A stretch of DNA of 6,771 nucleotides from NCBI GenBank assembly GCA_023392135.1, contig JAEVZQ010000481.1, positions 1 through 6,771 on the forward strand. Reading direction: 5' to 3'. This DNA is from Pseudomonadota bacterium (GTDB lineage: Bacteria > Pseudomonadota > Alphaproteobacteria > Rhizobiales > Hyphomicrobiaceae). The position numbers were made by a program, and so were the translations under genes. This document shows, piece after piece, positions 1 through 6,684 of this stretch. Each line of letters starts with the position of its first letter. Position 1 is the first letter of the stretch. The notes beneath the pieces were generated by a model that saw nothing but the letters and a program-made list of their open reading frames with translations, made no database searches and was not told where the DNA came from.

Positions 1-698
1 CCCACGCCGACGAACATTTCGACGAACTCGGAGCCCGAAATCGAGAAGAATGGCACCCCTGCCTCGCCGGCCACCGCCTTCGCCATCAGGGTCTTGCCGG
101 TTCCGGGTGGACCAACCAGCAGGATACCCTTGGGAATACGGGCTCCGAGCCGACCGTATTTCTCCTTGTCCTTCAGGAATGACACGATTTCCTGCAGCTC
201 GGATTTGGCCTCGTCCACCCCGGCGACGTCATCGAATGTGACGCCCGTGTTGCGCTCCACCAGCACCCGCGCCTTCGACTTGCCGACATTCATCAGCCCG
301 CCCAATCCTTGCTTCTGCGCAAATTGCCGGAAAACGAACATCCAGATGCCGAAGAAGATGAGCATCGGGAGCAGCCAGGAGAGCAACGTCGAAAGGAATG
401 TGTTCTGGACCGTTCCGGAGACAGTCACGCCCTTCTTGGCGAGCTCCTCGGCAAGGGTTGGATCGACCCGGTTGGTCACGAAGTACTGCCGGCCGTTGAT
501 CGGCTGCTTGAGCTTGCCGGTGATCTGCTCGTTGTTGACCGTTACCTCGACGATCTGCCCCTCGTTCGAAAGCTTCAGGAACTCGCTGTAGGGGATTGGC
601 TCGACGGTCTGGTAGGTCGTCCACATGTTCTGGAACAGCATCAGCAGCAGAAACGCGGCGACGAAATACCCGATGTTCCAGATTTGCTGCTTGTTCAT
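1..698 (-). CDS. ftsH: FtsH-type ATP-dependent zinc metalloprotease, N-terminal part (cut by window edge)
   Basis: Membrane-anchored AAA+ protease that degrades misfolded membrane and some soluble proteins in the cytoplasm. I translated 232 full codons from ATG 698-696 on the minus strand. They begin [10 protein letters not shown] and have a first membrane segment at about residues 10-26. A periplasmic domain follows at about 27-105 ([19 protein letters not shown]) and a second membrane segment at about 106-124. The AAA+ domain then starts ([12 protein letters not shown] at 154-165, Walker A GPPGTGKT at 196-203, EFVEMFVGV near 224-232). The Walker B, SRH and HEXXH zinc site lie beyond the left edge. 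The start is supported by GGGAG (708-704) placed 5 nt upstream. The gene is divergent from the ACIII operon. The family call is very secure. Whether this is the housekeeping copy or an accessory paralogue cannot be decided from this half. Confidence 0.96.
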   Translation of the reverse strand, partial: MNKQQIWNIGYFVAAFLLLMLFQNMWTTYQTVEPIPYSEFLKLSNEGQIVEVTVNNEQITGKLKQPINGRQYFVTNRVDPTLAEELAKKGVTVSGTVQNTFLSTLLSWLLPMLIFFGIWMFVFRQFAQKQGLGGLMNVGKSKARVLVERNTGVTFDDVAGVDEAKSELQEIVSFLKDKEKYGRLGARIPKGILLVGPPGTGKTLMAKAVAGEAGVPFFSISGSEFVEMFVGV

Positions 699-811
699 CG
701 TTGCTCCCGCCTGGTTTTGCCGGTGAGGTTTTGGACGGCCGCGAAGGTCGCTTTTCGATTGCCGCTAATCTCATCATTTCGTGTTCGGTATGCCAAGAGA
801 CAAGCCTGCCC

Positions 812-829
812 CAGCCACCGGGGTGGCTG
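812..829. repeat. Short perfect inverted repeat, 8-bp arms
   Basis: CAGCCACC (812-819) is followed by GG and then its exact reverse complement GGTGGCTG (822-829). It lies about 115 bp upstream of the ftsH start and 355 bp upstream of actA. It could be an operator or an RNA hairpin in the ftsH leader. No T-run follows on either strand, so it does not look like an intrinsic terminator. The function is unknown. Confidence 0.4.
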
Positions 830-1112
830 TCGTCTTGGGGGATGTTGCACGGCTATGGAATAATATGCCGAGGCGTCGGGAACATTCCGGTCAACGAACC
901 AGTTGGCGGTCCCCGTGGGCGAAGCGGCCGGCCACCGGGTGCTGTCGCTATTGCAGAAGCCGGACTGGCTCGCAATCTGCGTTGAACACCTGACCTCCTT
1001 GCCAAGCGACCAGGCAAGCAACCGCATGCTCGTATACGAAAAATCCATCAAACCTGCCTTCTTCCGCAACCTTCGCGCACTTGCACAGTTGTGCTCGCAT
1101 TGACTTAGCGCC

Positions 1113-1138
1113 GGAACAGCTGCGGGGGCGGAGGTGTT
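1113..1138 (+). promoter_or_regulatory. Candidate ECF (EcfG-like) promoter for the act operon
   Basis: GGAAC (1113-1117) is followed, after 17 nt, by TGTT (1135-1138). The alphaproteobacterial general-stress sigma factor EcfG is known to use GGAAC-N16/17-CGTT, so this matches all but one specified base. Transcription would start near 1145, about 40 nt before the actA start codon, which is a sensible leader length. The motif is short and expected by chance now and then, and no convincing sigma-70 promoter was found instead. Tentative. Confidence 0.25.
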
Positions 1139-1159
1139 GTCACGCCTGAGGGCAGCCGG

Positions 1160-1176
1160 CCTCGCTAGGCGAGGGA
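1160..1176 (+). promoter_or_regulatory. actA Shine-Dalgarno site within a GC-rich hairpin
   Basis: GAGGGA (1171-1176) is the only good SD for actA and sits 7 nt before GTG 1184, which favours that codon over TTG 1178 (spacing 1 nt). The same bases form the right arm of a hairpin: CCTCGC (1160-1165), loop TAG, GCGAGG (1169-1174). In mRNA this 6-bp GC-rich stem would hide most of the SD. An upstream GAGG (1148-1151) could pair with CCTC (1160-1163) instead and free it. The pairing is seen directly; a regulatory role is inference. Confidence 0.4.
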
Positions 1177-1183
1177 ATTGGGA

Positions 1184-1837
1184 GTGGCGATTTTCAGTCC
1201 CAGGGCGAACCTGTTCATGGGGGCGGCGCTGATTGGGGGAGTATGCCTGGTCGGAGTGTTGCTCTTGGCGATCTGGGTCGTTCCGCTCATGGGCTACAAC
1301 ACGCAGGAACGGTTCGCCCCTGAGCAGCCTGTTCCGTTCAGTCACAAGCACCACGTCAGCGGTCTCGGACTCGATTGTCGTTACTGCCACACGGCAGTCG
1401 AGAAATCATCGAGTGCCGGAATGCCATCGACCGCGATCTGCATGACATGTCATTCGCAGATCTGGACGAATGCCGAAGTGCTCGCGCCCGATCGTCAAAG
1501 CCTTGCGCAAAACAAACCGATCCGCTGGACGCGTGTCTATACGCTGCCGGACTACGTTTTTTTCAACCACAGCATTCACATAGCCAAGGGCGTCGGCTGC
1601 ACCGAATGCCATGGCCAGATCGGCGATATGGCGCGCACCTGGAAGGCAAACCCGCTCTACATGAGCTGGTGCCTCGGCTGCCACCGCAATCCGGCGCCGC
1701 ACCTGCGTCCGAAGGACGAGGTCTTCAATCCACATTGGAAGCGCACGCCATCGACACCGTCCGGAGATGCCCTGATGGCCGAATTCAACATCAGCAACAC
1801 AAGACGACTGACCGACTGCGGAATATGCCATCGATGA
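1184..1837 (+). CDS. actA: Alternative Complex III subunit ActA, membrane-anchored pentaheme cytochrome c
   Basis: Electron-transfer subunit of ACIII, acting on the periplasmic face of the membrane. The 217-residue protein has one N-terminal membrane anchor at about residues 10-34. Five heme-binding CXXCH motifs follow: CRYCH 65-69, CMTCH 86-90, CTECH 139-143, CLGCH 163-167 and CGICH 212-216, the last ending one residue before the C-terminus. Histidine-rich stretches (HKHH 54-57, HSIH before the third motif) are likely distal heme ligands. Five hemes and one anchor match the described ActA family. GTG 1184 is chosen because GAGGGA lies 7 nt upstream; TTG 1178 would add two residues and has the SD too close. 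The gene overlaps actB by 4 nt (ATGA), so translation is probably coupled. By family knowledge it receives electrons from ActB and passes them to ActE, a soluble carrier or an oxidase. Confidence 0.93.
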   Translation: MAIFSPRANLFMGAALIGGVCLVGVLLLAIWVVPLMGYNTQERFAPEQPVPFSHKHHVSGLGLDCRYCHTAVEKSSSAGMPSTAICMTCHSQIWTNAEVLAPDRQSLAQNKPIRWTRVYTLPDYVFFNHSIHIAKGVGCTECHGQIGDMARTWKANPLYMSWCLGCHRNPAPHLRPKDEVFNPHWKRTPSTPSGDALMAEFNISNTRRLTDCGICHR

Positions 1838-4767
1838 CTCAGTCACAGCGCACTTATTGGCGCAGTCTGGAGGACTTGGCGGAAACGCCGGAGTTCGTCG
1901 CGATCGTCGAGCGCGAGGTGCCGCGCTTTCGGGATATCGTTCATGCATTCGACCGGCGCCGGTTCCTGCAGCTGATGGCGGCATCGATGGCGCTGGGTGG
2001 CCTCTCGGGTTGCGGACCCGAGGTCCGCCCACGCCAGTTCGTTCCGTACGTGGAGGAGCCGCGAAACATCGTCCCTGGAAGGAACCGCTTCTACGCGACG
2101 GCAATCACCGAAAGCGGCTATGCGTCGGGCGTGCTCCTCCGGCACCAGATGGCGCGGCCGTTGAAGGTCGAGGGCAATCCGGACCACCCGGCAAGCCTGG
2201 GCGCTGCCAGCGCGATCATGCAGGCGAGTATTCTCGAGCTGTACGATCCGCGCCGGGCTCAGACGATTTTCGGTCCGGATCATATCAGCACCTGGCAAGC
2301 CTTCGTCGCCGCACTCTACGATCGCCGCAACGCTCTGCTGGCGAACAGGGGCGCAGGGCTTCGCATCCTCACCGGGGCGATCGGCTCGCCGACGCTTTTG
2401 GCGCAGTTGGCAATGGTGCAGCAGCAGCTCCCCGGAATGCGGTGGCATCAATGGGAGCCGGTAAATCGGGACAACGAGCTGATTGCGGCAACGAGGAGCT
2501 TCGGCCGTCCCGTCGAGAGGCTGTTCGACATCGGCGCCGCCGAACGAATTCTCGGTGTCGGAAGCGACCTCATTTCGACGGCACCCGGTTGGCTCGCCTA
2601 TGGCCGCGCTTTCGCGGCAAACCGGCGTCCGAGCGAAACCGGCGGCAGAATGAGCCGCGTCTATGCCATCGAGAGCACGCCGACCTTGCTCGGCGCCAAG
2701 GCCGATCATCGCTTGCCGCTGCGGCCGGACGAGATCGTTTTGGCACTGCGCTATATCGCGGCGCTGGTCGGGGCTGGGCCGCAGGAGTGGTCGAGGCAGG
2801 AGAGCCCGGGCGCCGATTGGCTGAAAGCTGCTGCCGATGACCTGGCAGCCCATAGAGGGCGTTCGCTCGTCCACGCCGGGCGTGAGCAGCCGGTCGAGGC
2901 TCACCTTCTGACCGACGCCATCAACGATGCGCTCGGTGCCTTCGGCAACACGGTTCGCGTGATCGAGCCGGTCCACACCCGCGCCGTTTCCGACCTGGAA
3001 TCGATAACGCAGCTGTCGCAGGACATGGCCGCGGGCAGCGTCGATACGCTGCTCATTTTCAATGCCAATCCGGTCTACGACGCGCCCGTTAACCTGGACT
3101 TTGCGGGCGCTCTCGAACGCGTGCCGTTTTCGGCTTGCCTCGCGCTCTACGATGACGAGACCGCGCACGCCTGCACGTGGCGGCTCCCGGCCAAGCACGA
3201 ATATGAAACCTGGGGTGACGCGCGCGCTTTCGACGGTACGATCAGCATCCAGCAGCCACAGGTCCGTCCGCTGTACGGCGGTCACTCGGCCGCGCAGGTC
3301 CTGGCCGTCGTGCTCGGAGATCTGGCGGCTGACGACTACACAGTGGCGCGCCAATTCTGGTGGCAGCGCGCCCAGCAAGAAAATCGCGGCAATTTCGAAG
3401 CGTTCTGGCACGACGCGGTGCGCACTGGCGTGGTGCCGGACACGTCAGCCGCGCCTTTGGGGCTGACGCCGCGCAAAAATATAGCAACGGAATTGCAAGG
3501 ATCGCCGGCCCGAAAGCGTAGTGAACTGCAGGCTCTGTTCCGGCCCGACGAAGGGATGTGGGACGGCCGCCATGCCATGAATCCGTGGCTGCTCGAGATG
3601 GCGCGGCCATTCACACGGCTGACCTGGGACAATGCAGCCCTCATTGCGCCCAGCACGGCAGAACGGCTCGGCCTCTCAACCCATGACCTCGTCGAATTTG
3701 CGGCTGGCGACCAAAAGCTGAAGGCGCCGGTCTTCGTTCTGCCGGGTCAGGCGGAGGATTGCATTACGCTGCCGCTCGGGTGGGGGCGCGAGGCCGGTGG
3801 TCTCGGCGCCGGCGTCGGATTCAACGCCTATCGGCTGCGCACCTTATACCATCCGTGGGTCAGGGAGATCACGTCACTCACCAAGACGGGCGAGACGTAT
3901 CGCCTGGCCACGACGCAGCACCAGGATCGCGTCGAAGGACGCGATCTCATCCAGGAGGGGACCCTCGAGCAGTTCAACAGCAATCCCCAGTCGATCGTTA
4001 CGAACAAGACGAAGGACGCCTCGCTCTATCCGGGATACGAGTATCCGGACCGGGCCTGGGCAATGGCGATCGACTTGAATTCCTGCATCGGCTGCCAGGC
4101 CTGCACCATTGCCTGCCAGGCAGAAAACAACGTGCCCATCGTTGGCAAGGACCAGGTGCTCGCTGGTCGGATAATGCACTGGCTCAGGATCGACCGATAT
4201 TACTCGGGCCAGGTCGAAAACCCGGAAGTCGCCTTCGAGCCAATGCCATGCATGCATTGCGAGCATGCGCCGTGCGAGGTGGTCTGTCCCGTACACGCAA
4301 CGGTCCACGACCACGAGGGATTGAACTTGATGGTCTATAACCGCTGCGTCGGCACGCGGTTCTGTTCCAACAACTGTCCCTATAAGGTGCGCCGCTTCAA
4401 CTTCTTTGCCTACGCGCACGAGAATGAACGCCGCCCCGAGTCCTGGAATCCGGACCTCAGCGTCCGTGGACGCGGCGTGATGGAGAAGTGCACCTACTGC
4501 ATCCAGCGCATCCGAACCACGCAGATCGATGCTGCGCGGGAAAACAGAAACCTTCGCGACGGGGAAATCGTCACCGCCTGCCAGCAGAGCTGTCCGACGC
4601 AGGCCATTGTTTTTGGTGATCGGAACCTTCCCGACAGCGCCGTCGTCAAACGCAAAAGCACTCCGATCGATTATGTGCTTCTCGAGGAGTTGAACACGCG
4701 GCCGCGCACGAGCTACAGCGCGCTGATACGAAACCCGAACCCCGCGCTGGAAAGCGAGAAATCATGA
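1834..4767 (+). CDS. actB: Alternative Complex III subunit ActB, large iron-sulfur protein with molybdopterin-oxidoreductase-like domain
   Basis: Central electron-wire subunit of ACIII, 977 residues, about the usual size. The N-terminus has the family's YWRSLEDLAETPEF segment (8-21), then a twin-arginine motif RRRFLQ (41-46) and a hydrophobic stretch ending in LSGC (Cys60). This suggests Tat export and possible lipid attachment. Residues from about 70 to 700 resemble a molybdopterin enzyme but have no N-terminal cluster cysteines; in this family the domain carries no cofactor. The C-terminal ferredoxin-like domain has 15 ligand cysteines: 751/754/757/761, 806/809/814/818, 838/844/848, 886/889 and 916/920. 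That number fits three [4Fe-4S] and one [3Fe-4S]. ATG 1834 overlaps the actA stop and gives the usual N-terminus; ATG 1825 is an in-frame alternative adding three residues. The open frame extends further upstream to 1375, but that part lies over actA in another frame and is not coding. Confidence 0.94.
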   Translation: MTQSQRTYWRSLEDLAETPEFVAIVEREVPRFRDIVHAFDRRRFLQLMAASMALGGLSGCGPEVRPRQFVPYVEEPRNIVPGRNRFYATAITESGYASGVLLRHQMARPLKVEGNPDHPASLGAASAIMQASILELYDPRRAQTIFGPDHISTWQAFVAALYDRRNALLANRGAGLRILTGAIGSPTLLAQLAMVQQQLPGMRWHQWEPVNRDNELIAATRSFGRPVERLFDIGAAERILGVGSDLISTAPGWLAYGRAFAANRRPSETGGRMSRVYAIESTPTLLGAKADHRLPLRPDEIVLALRYIAALVGAGPQEWSRQESPGADWLKAAADDLAAHRGRSLVHAGREQPVEAHLLTDAINDALGAFGNTVRVIEPVHTRAVSDLESITQLSQDMAAGSVDTLLIFNANPVYDAPVNLDFAGALERVPFSACLALYDDETAHACTWRLPAKHEYETWGDARAFDGTISIQQPQVRPLYGGHSAAQVLAVVLGDLAADDYTVARQFWWQRAQQENRGNFEAFWHDAVRTGVVPDTSAAPLGLTPRKNIATELQGSPARKRSELQALFRPDEGMWDGRHAMNPWLLEMARPFTRLTWDNAALIAPSTAERLGLSTHDLVEFAAGDQKLKAPVFVLPGQAEDCITLPLGWGREAGGLGAGVGFNAYRLRTLYHPWVREITSLTKTGETYRLATTQHQDRVEGRDLIQEGTLEQFNSNPQSIVTNKTKDASLYPGYEYPDRAWAMAIDLNSCIGCQACTIACQAENNVPIVGKDQVLAGRIMHWLRIDRYYSGQVENPEVAFEPMPCMHCEHAPCEVVCPVHATVHDHEGLNLMVYNRCVGTRFCSNNCPYKVRRFNFFAYAHENERRPESWNPDLSVRGRGVMEKCTYCIQRIRTTQIDAARENRNLRDGEIVTACQQSCPTQAIVFGDRNLPDSAVVKRKSTPIDYVLLEELNTRPRTSYSALIRNPNPALESEKS

Positions 4768-4786
4768 ACGGACAGGGAGCAAATCC

Positions 4787-5236
4787 ATGGCGGTGACATT
4801 CGCCGGCGAGCTTCCTTCCGATGCGCCGATCGTCGGGCCCGACGTAACGCTGACCACACTGAGCGACGAGGTGACCAACCGCGTATTAAGGCCTCGCGCG
4901 CCGCGCTGGTGGTGGGTCGGGTTCGGGATTTCATTCCTGCTGTTCATGATTCTAGTCATCCAGATGGCATGGCTGTTCGTCAACGGCATCGGGGTGTGGG
5001 GCGTGAACATCCCGGTCGCCTGGGGATTGGCGATCGCGGAATATATCTGGTGGATCGCGCTCGCCAGCGGCGGCACCATCGTATCGGCTCTGTTCTTCCT
5101 GACGCGATCGCCGTGGCGCTCGGCCACCAGCCGCATTGCTGAAAGCATGTTGCTGGCGGCGGCACCTTGCGCTGGTCTCATGCCCATAATGCATCTGGGG
5201 CGTCCAGGTTTGTTCTACTGGCTCTTCCCTTATTAG
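4787..5236 (+). CDS. ActC N-terminal fragment (149 residues, helices 1-3) ending at the amber codon
   Basis: If the amber codon is real and read as stop, this is the product. It would have a cytoplasmic lead with proline- and arginine-rich residues to about 41, then three membrane helices (about 42-65, 76-105, 117-137), and end at Tyr149. It keeps the HLGRP motif with His136, a proposed quinol-site residue, but lacks the other side of the pocket. It has a good SD. On its own it is unlikely to oxidise quinol. Confidence 0.6.
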   Translation: MAVTFAGELPSDAPIVGPDVTLTTLSDEVTNRVLRPRAPRWWWVGFGISFLLFMILVIQMAWLFVNGIGVWGVNIPVAWGLAIAEYIWWIALASGGTIVSALFFLTRSPWRSATSRIAESMLLAAAPCAGLMPIMHLGRPGLFYWLFPY

Positions 5237-5242
5237 AACGTA

Positions 5243-6154
5243 ATGGGTGTCTGGCCGCAGCCGCGCAGCCCATTGTGGTGGGATTTCATCGCGCTGATTT
5301 GTTATATTCTGATGTCGCTGATGTATTACTACGCCGGCATTCTGCCCGACCTCGCGACCGTTCGCGACAGCGCGCAGACCAAAGCCAAGCAGGTTTTCTA
5401 CGGTGTTCTGGCACTCGGCTGGCGCGGCTCGTCGCGGGAGTGGAAGAACCAGCGTGTCGTGTACGCGATCATGTCTGCGATCATGGCGCCGATGGTGATC
5501 TCGGTGCACAGCATCGTAGGTCTGGACCTCGCAGGAGGGCTGACGCCCGGTTGGCACGACACGCAATTTCCACCCTATTTCTTTTTCGGGGCCGTCATCT
5601 CCGGCACTGCGGGGATCATCATGCTCACCATCCTCGTGCGGTGGGGTTACGGCTTCCAGAATGTTCTGACCGGGTATCACATGAATGCGATGGCGAAGGT
5701 GATGCTGGTCGGAAGTCTCATGCTCACCTACACCTATTTCTGGGAAGCGTTTGGCCCGGTGTATGGGAGCAGCATTGCCGAGAAGACGCAGCTCCATAAT
5801 AAACTATTTGGCTTTACTGCGGCGACTTACTGGTCCTCAAAGGCCCTGATCGTGGTTATCCCGCAGCTATTGTGGTTCCCAGCCGTGCGCCGCAACCTCC
5901 TCCTGCTGTTTCTCATTTCGGCCGGGATCATCGTCGGGATGTGGCAGGAGCGTTATACGTTCACCATCTCGAGCCTGGCCTACAACAGCATTCCCTCTTA
6001 TTGGGGGGTGTACTACCCGACGCTATGGGACTGGGCGACGCTTGCCGGTACGATCGGGCTCTTTCTCATGCTGTTTTTCCTGTTTCTGAGATTTGCACCG
6101 ATCGTGTCGATCGCAGAGGTGCGGGAAATCGTGACAGAGGAGAGGTCGAAATGA
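5243..6154 (+). CDS. ActC C-terminal fragment (303 residues, helices 4-10)
   Basis: This is the rest of ActC in the same frame. It starts at the first ATG after the amber codon, 6 nt downstream of it (residue 153 of the full protein). It holds Asp166 and about seven membrane helices, including the WGVYYPTLWDWATL stretch near the last helix that is typical of the family. No SD precedes the ATG, so independent initiation is unlikely; reinitiation by ribosomes that have just terminated is conceivable at this spacing. The 3' end overlaps actD by 4 nt. Confidence 0.5.
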   Translation: MGVWPQPRSPLWWDFIALICYILMSLMYYYAGILPDLATVRDSAQTKAKQVFYGVLALGWRGSSREWKNQRVVYAIMSAIMAPMVISVHSIVGLDLAGGLTPGWHDTQFPPYFFFGAVISGTAGIIMLTILVRWGYGFQNVLTGYHMNAMAKVMLVGSLMLTYTYFWEAFGPVYGSSIAEKTQLHNKLFGFTAATYWSSKALIVVIPQLLWFPAVRRNLLLLFLISAGIIVGMWQERYTFTISSLAYNSIPSYWGVYYPTLWDWATLAGTIGLFLMLFFLFLRFAPIVSIAEVREIVTEERSK

Positions 6155-6684
6155 GCGATCTCTTCGGCATCATCGCCGTATTCCGCACTGCGGATGCGTT
6201 GAGGAACGCGGCCATACATGTGCGCCAATCGGGCTATCGCGCATTTGAAACCTACACACCCTACTCGGTCGAAGGTGTAGAGGAGATTATTGATCCGGGG
6301 CGCAGATTGTTCCTGCCTCTTCTGATGTTCGGAGGCGCGGTTTTCGGCGCGGGCTGGGGCTTTTGGATCCAGTATTGGGGCGAGGCGGTGAATTATCCGA
6401 TCAATGTCGGCGGCCGGCCATTCAACAGCTGGCCGGCTTTCATCGTCGGAGCCTTCGAGTTCATGCTGCTGTGCGCGGTCGCGGCCGGTCTTTTCGGCCT
6501 GCTGGCGGCATCCCGGCTGCCAAGGCTTTACCACCCCATCTTCGAGGCCAAGAGCTTCGCGCGGGCATCCCGTGATCGATTTCTCATCTGCATCGAGGCG
6601 ACCGATCCGCACTTCGATCCCGATTCCGTGCACCAACTGTTCGCGCAGCTCGGCGCCGAGAGAATTGAGGAGGTGCAGGGGTGA
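6151..6684 (+). CDS. actD: Alternative Complex III subunit ActD (DUF3341-type membrane protein)
   Basis: Small membrane subunit of ACIII, 177 residues. The start MSDLFGIIAVFRTADAL and the hydrophilic N-terminal domain (1-50, with YTPYSVEGVEE at 37-45) are typical of the DUF3341 family. Two membrane helices follow at about 52-76 and 94-120, joined by a short loop (NYPINVGGRPFNSWPAF). The C-terminal soluble domain (121-177) has RDRFLICIEATDPHFD. It has no heme or metal motif; in known ACIII structures ActD packs against the ActC membrane core. ATG 6151 overlaps the actC stop (ATGA) and has AGGAGAGG (6138-6145) 5 nt upstream. This strong SD means actD could be translated even if actC translation ends early. 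A longer open frame from 5872 lies over actC and is not coding. Confidence 0.92.
   Translation: MSDLFGIIAVFRTADALRNAAIHVRQSGYRAFETYTPYSVEGVEEIIDPGRRLFLPLLMFGGAVFGAGWGFWIQYWGEAVNYPINVGGRPFNSWPAFIVGAFEFMLLCAVAAGLFGLLAASRLPRLYHPIFEAKSFARASRDRFLICIEATDPHFDPDSVHQLFAQLGAERIEEVQG

Larger units (their letters stand above)
699..1183. other. Divergent intergenic region between ftsH and actA
   Basis: These 485 bp hold the 5' leaders and presumably the promoters of both divergent genes. I see no tRNA, rRNA or recognisable protein family. Visible structure: an 8-bp-arm inverted repeat (812-829), an AT-rich patch (858-866), a 6-bp-arm repeat CTTGCC/GGCAAG (998-1003/1013-1018), a perfect 10-bp palindrome TCGTATACGA (1030-1039), a GCACA-GT-TGTGC palindrome (1083-1094), and a hairpin over the actA SD (1160-1174). 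One frame stays open from 864 to 1103 on the plus strand and another on the minus strand covers the whole region. Both match no family I know and are probably products of high GC. Confidence 0.7.
4787..6154 (+). pseudogene. actC: Alternative Complex III subunit ActC (NrfD-like), interrupted by an in-frame amber codon
   Basis: ActC is the integral membrane, quinol-oxidising subunit of ACIII. One frame of 455 codons covers the whole family, except that codon 150 is TAG (5234-5236). Around it the protein reads YWLFPY-stop-NVMGVWPQPRSPLWWD, which is the conserved loop of NrfD/ActC proteins, so no bases appear to be missing. About ten membrane helices are visible (roughly 42-65, 76-105, 117-137, 164-182, 223-245, 263-285, 300-321, 350-368, 369-388, 414-438), as expected for ActC. 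His136 and Asp166 are 30 residues apart, as are the proposed quinol-site residues of the Rhodothermus protein as I remember them. The start ATG 4787 has AGGGAG (4774-4779) 7 nt upstream and follows actB by 19 nt. Apart from the stop, I saw no frameshift or decay. It may be a sequencing error, a recent nonsense mutation, a readthrough codon or a truly split gene; I type it pseudogene only by convention. Confidence 0.85.

Noticed and set aside
229..777. Minus-strand open frame of 182 codons at the left end
   Set aside because: It is an out-of-frame shadow of ftsH, whose true frame starts at 698 and runs off the left edge.
860..894. TATTAT -10-like box with TTGACC on the minus strand for ftsH
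   Set aside because: The spacer is 23 nt, too long for a sigma-70 promoter.
966..981. Possible sigma-54 promoter TGGCTCGCAATCTGCG
   Set aside because: The GG-N10-GC spacing fits, but the flanking bases deviate from TGGCAC-N5-TTGC and it is over 200 bp from actA with no other support.
1081..1109. Possible sigma-70 promoter TTGCAC-N17-CTTAGC
   Set aside because: The -35 is fair but the -10 is poor; not strong enough to list as a feature.
695..1390. Minus-strand open frame of 231 codons across the intergenic region
   Set aside because: It overlaps the start of actA antisense and slightly the start of ftsH, and resembles no known protein.
1375..1833. Upstream extension of the actB frame
   Set aside because: It lies over actA in another frame and lacks ActB-like sequence; the family N-terminus starts at the ATG 1834 overlap.
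1843..3411. Long minus-strand open frame (522 codons) opposite actB
   Set aside because: It lies entirely antisense to a well-supported conserved gene, has low-complexity Arg/Ala-rich content and matches no family; typical of GC-rich DNA.
5872..6150. Upstream extension of the actD frame
   Set aside because: It lies over actC in another frame; the DUF3341-like protein begins at ATG 6151 with a strong SD.
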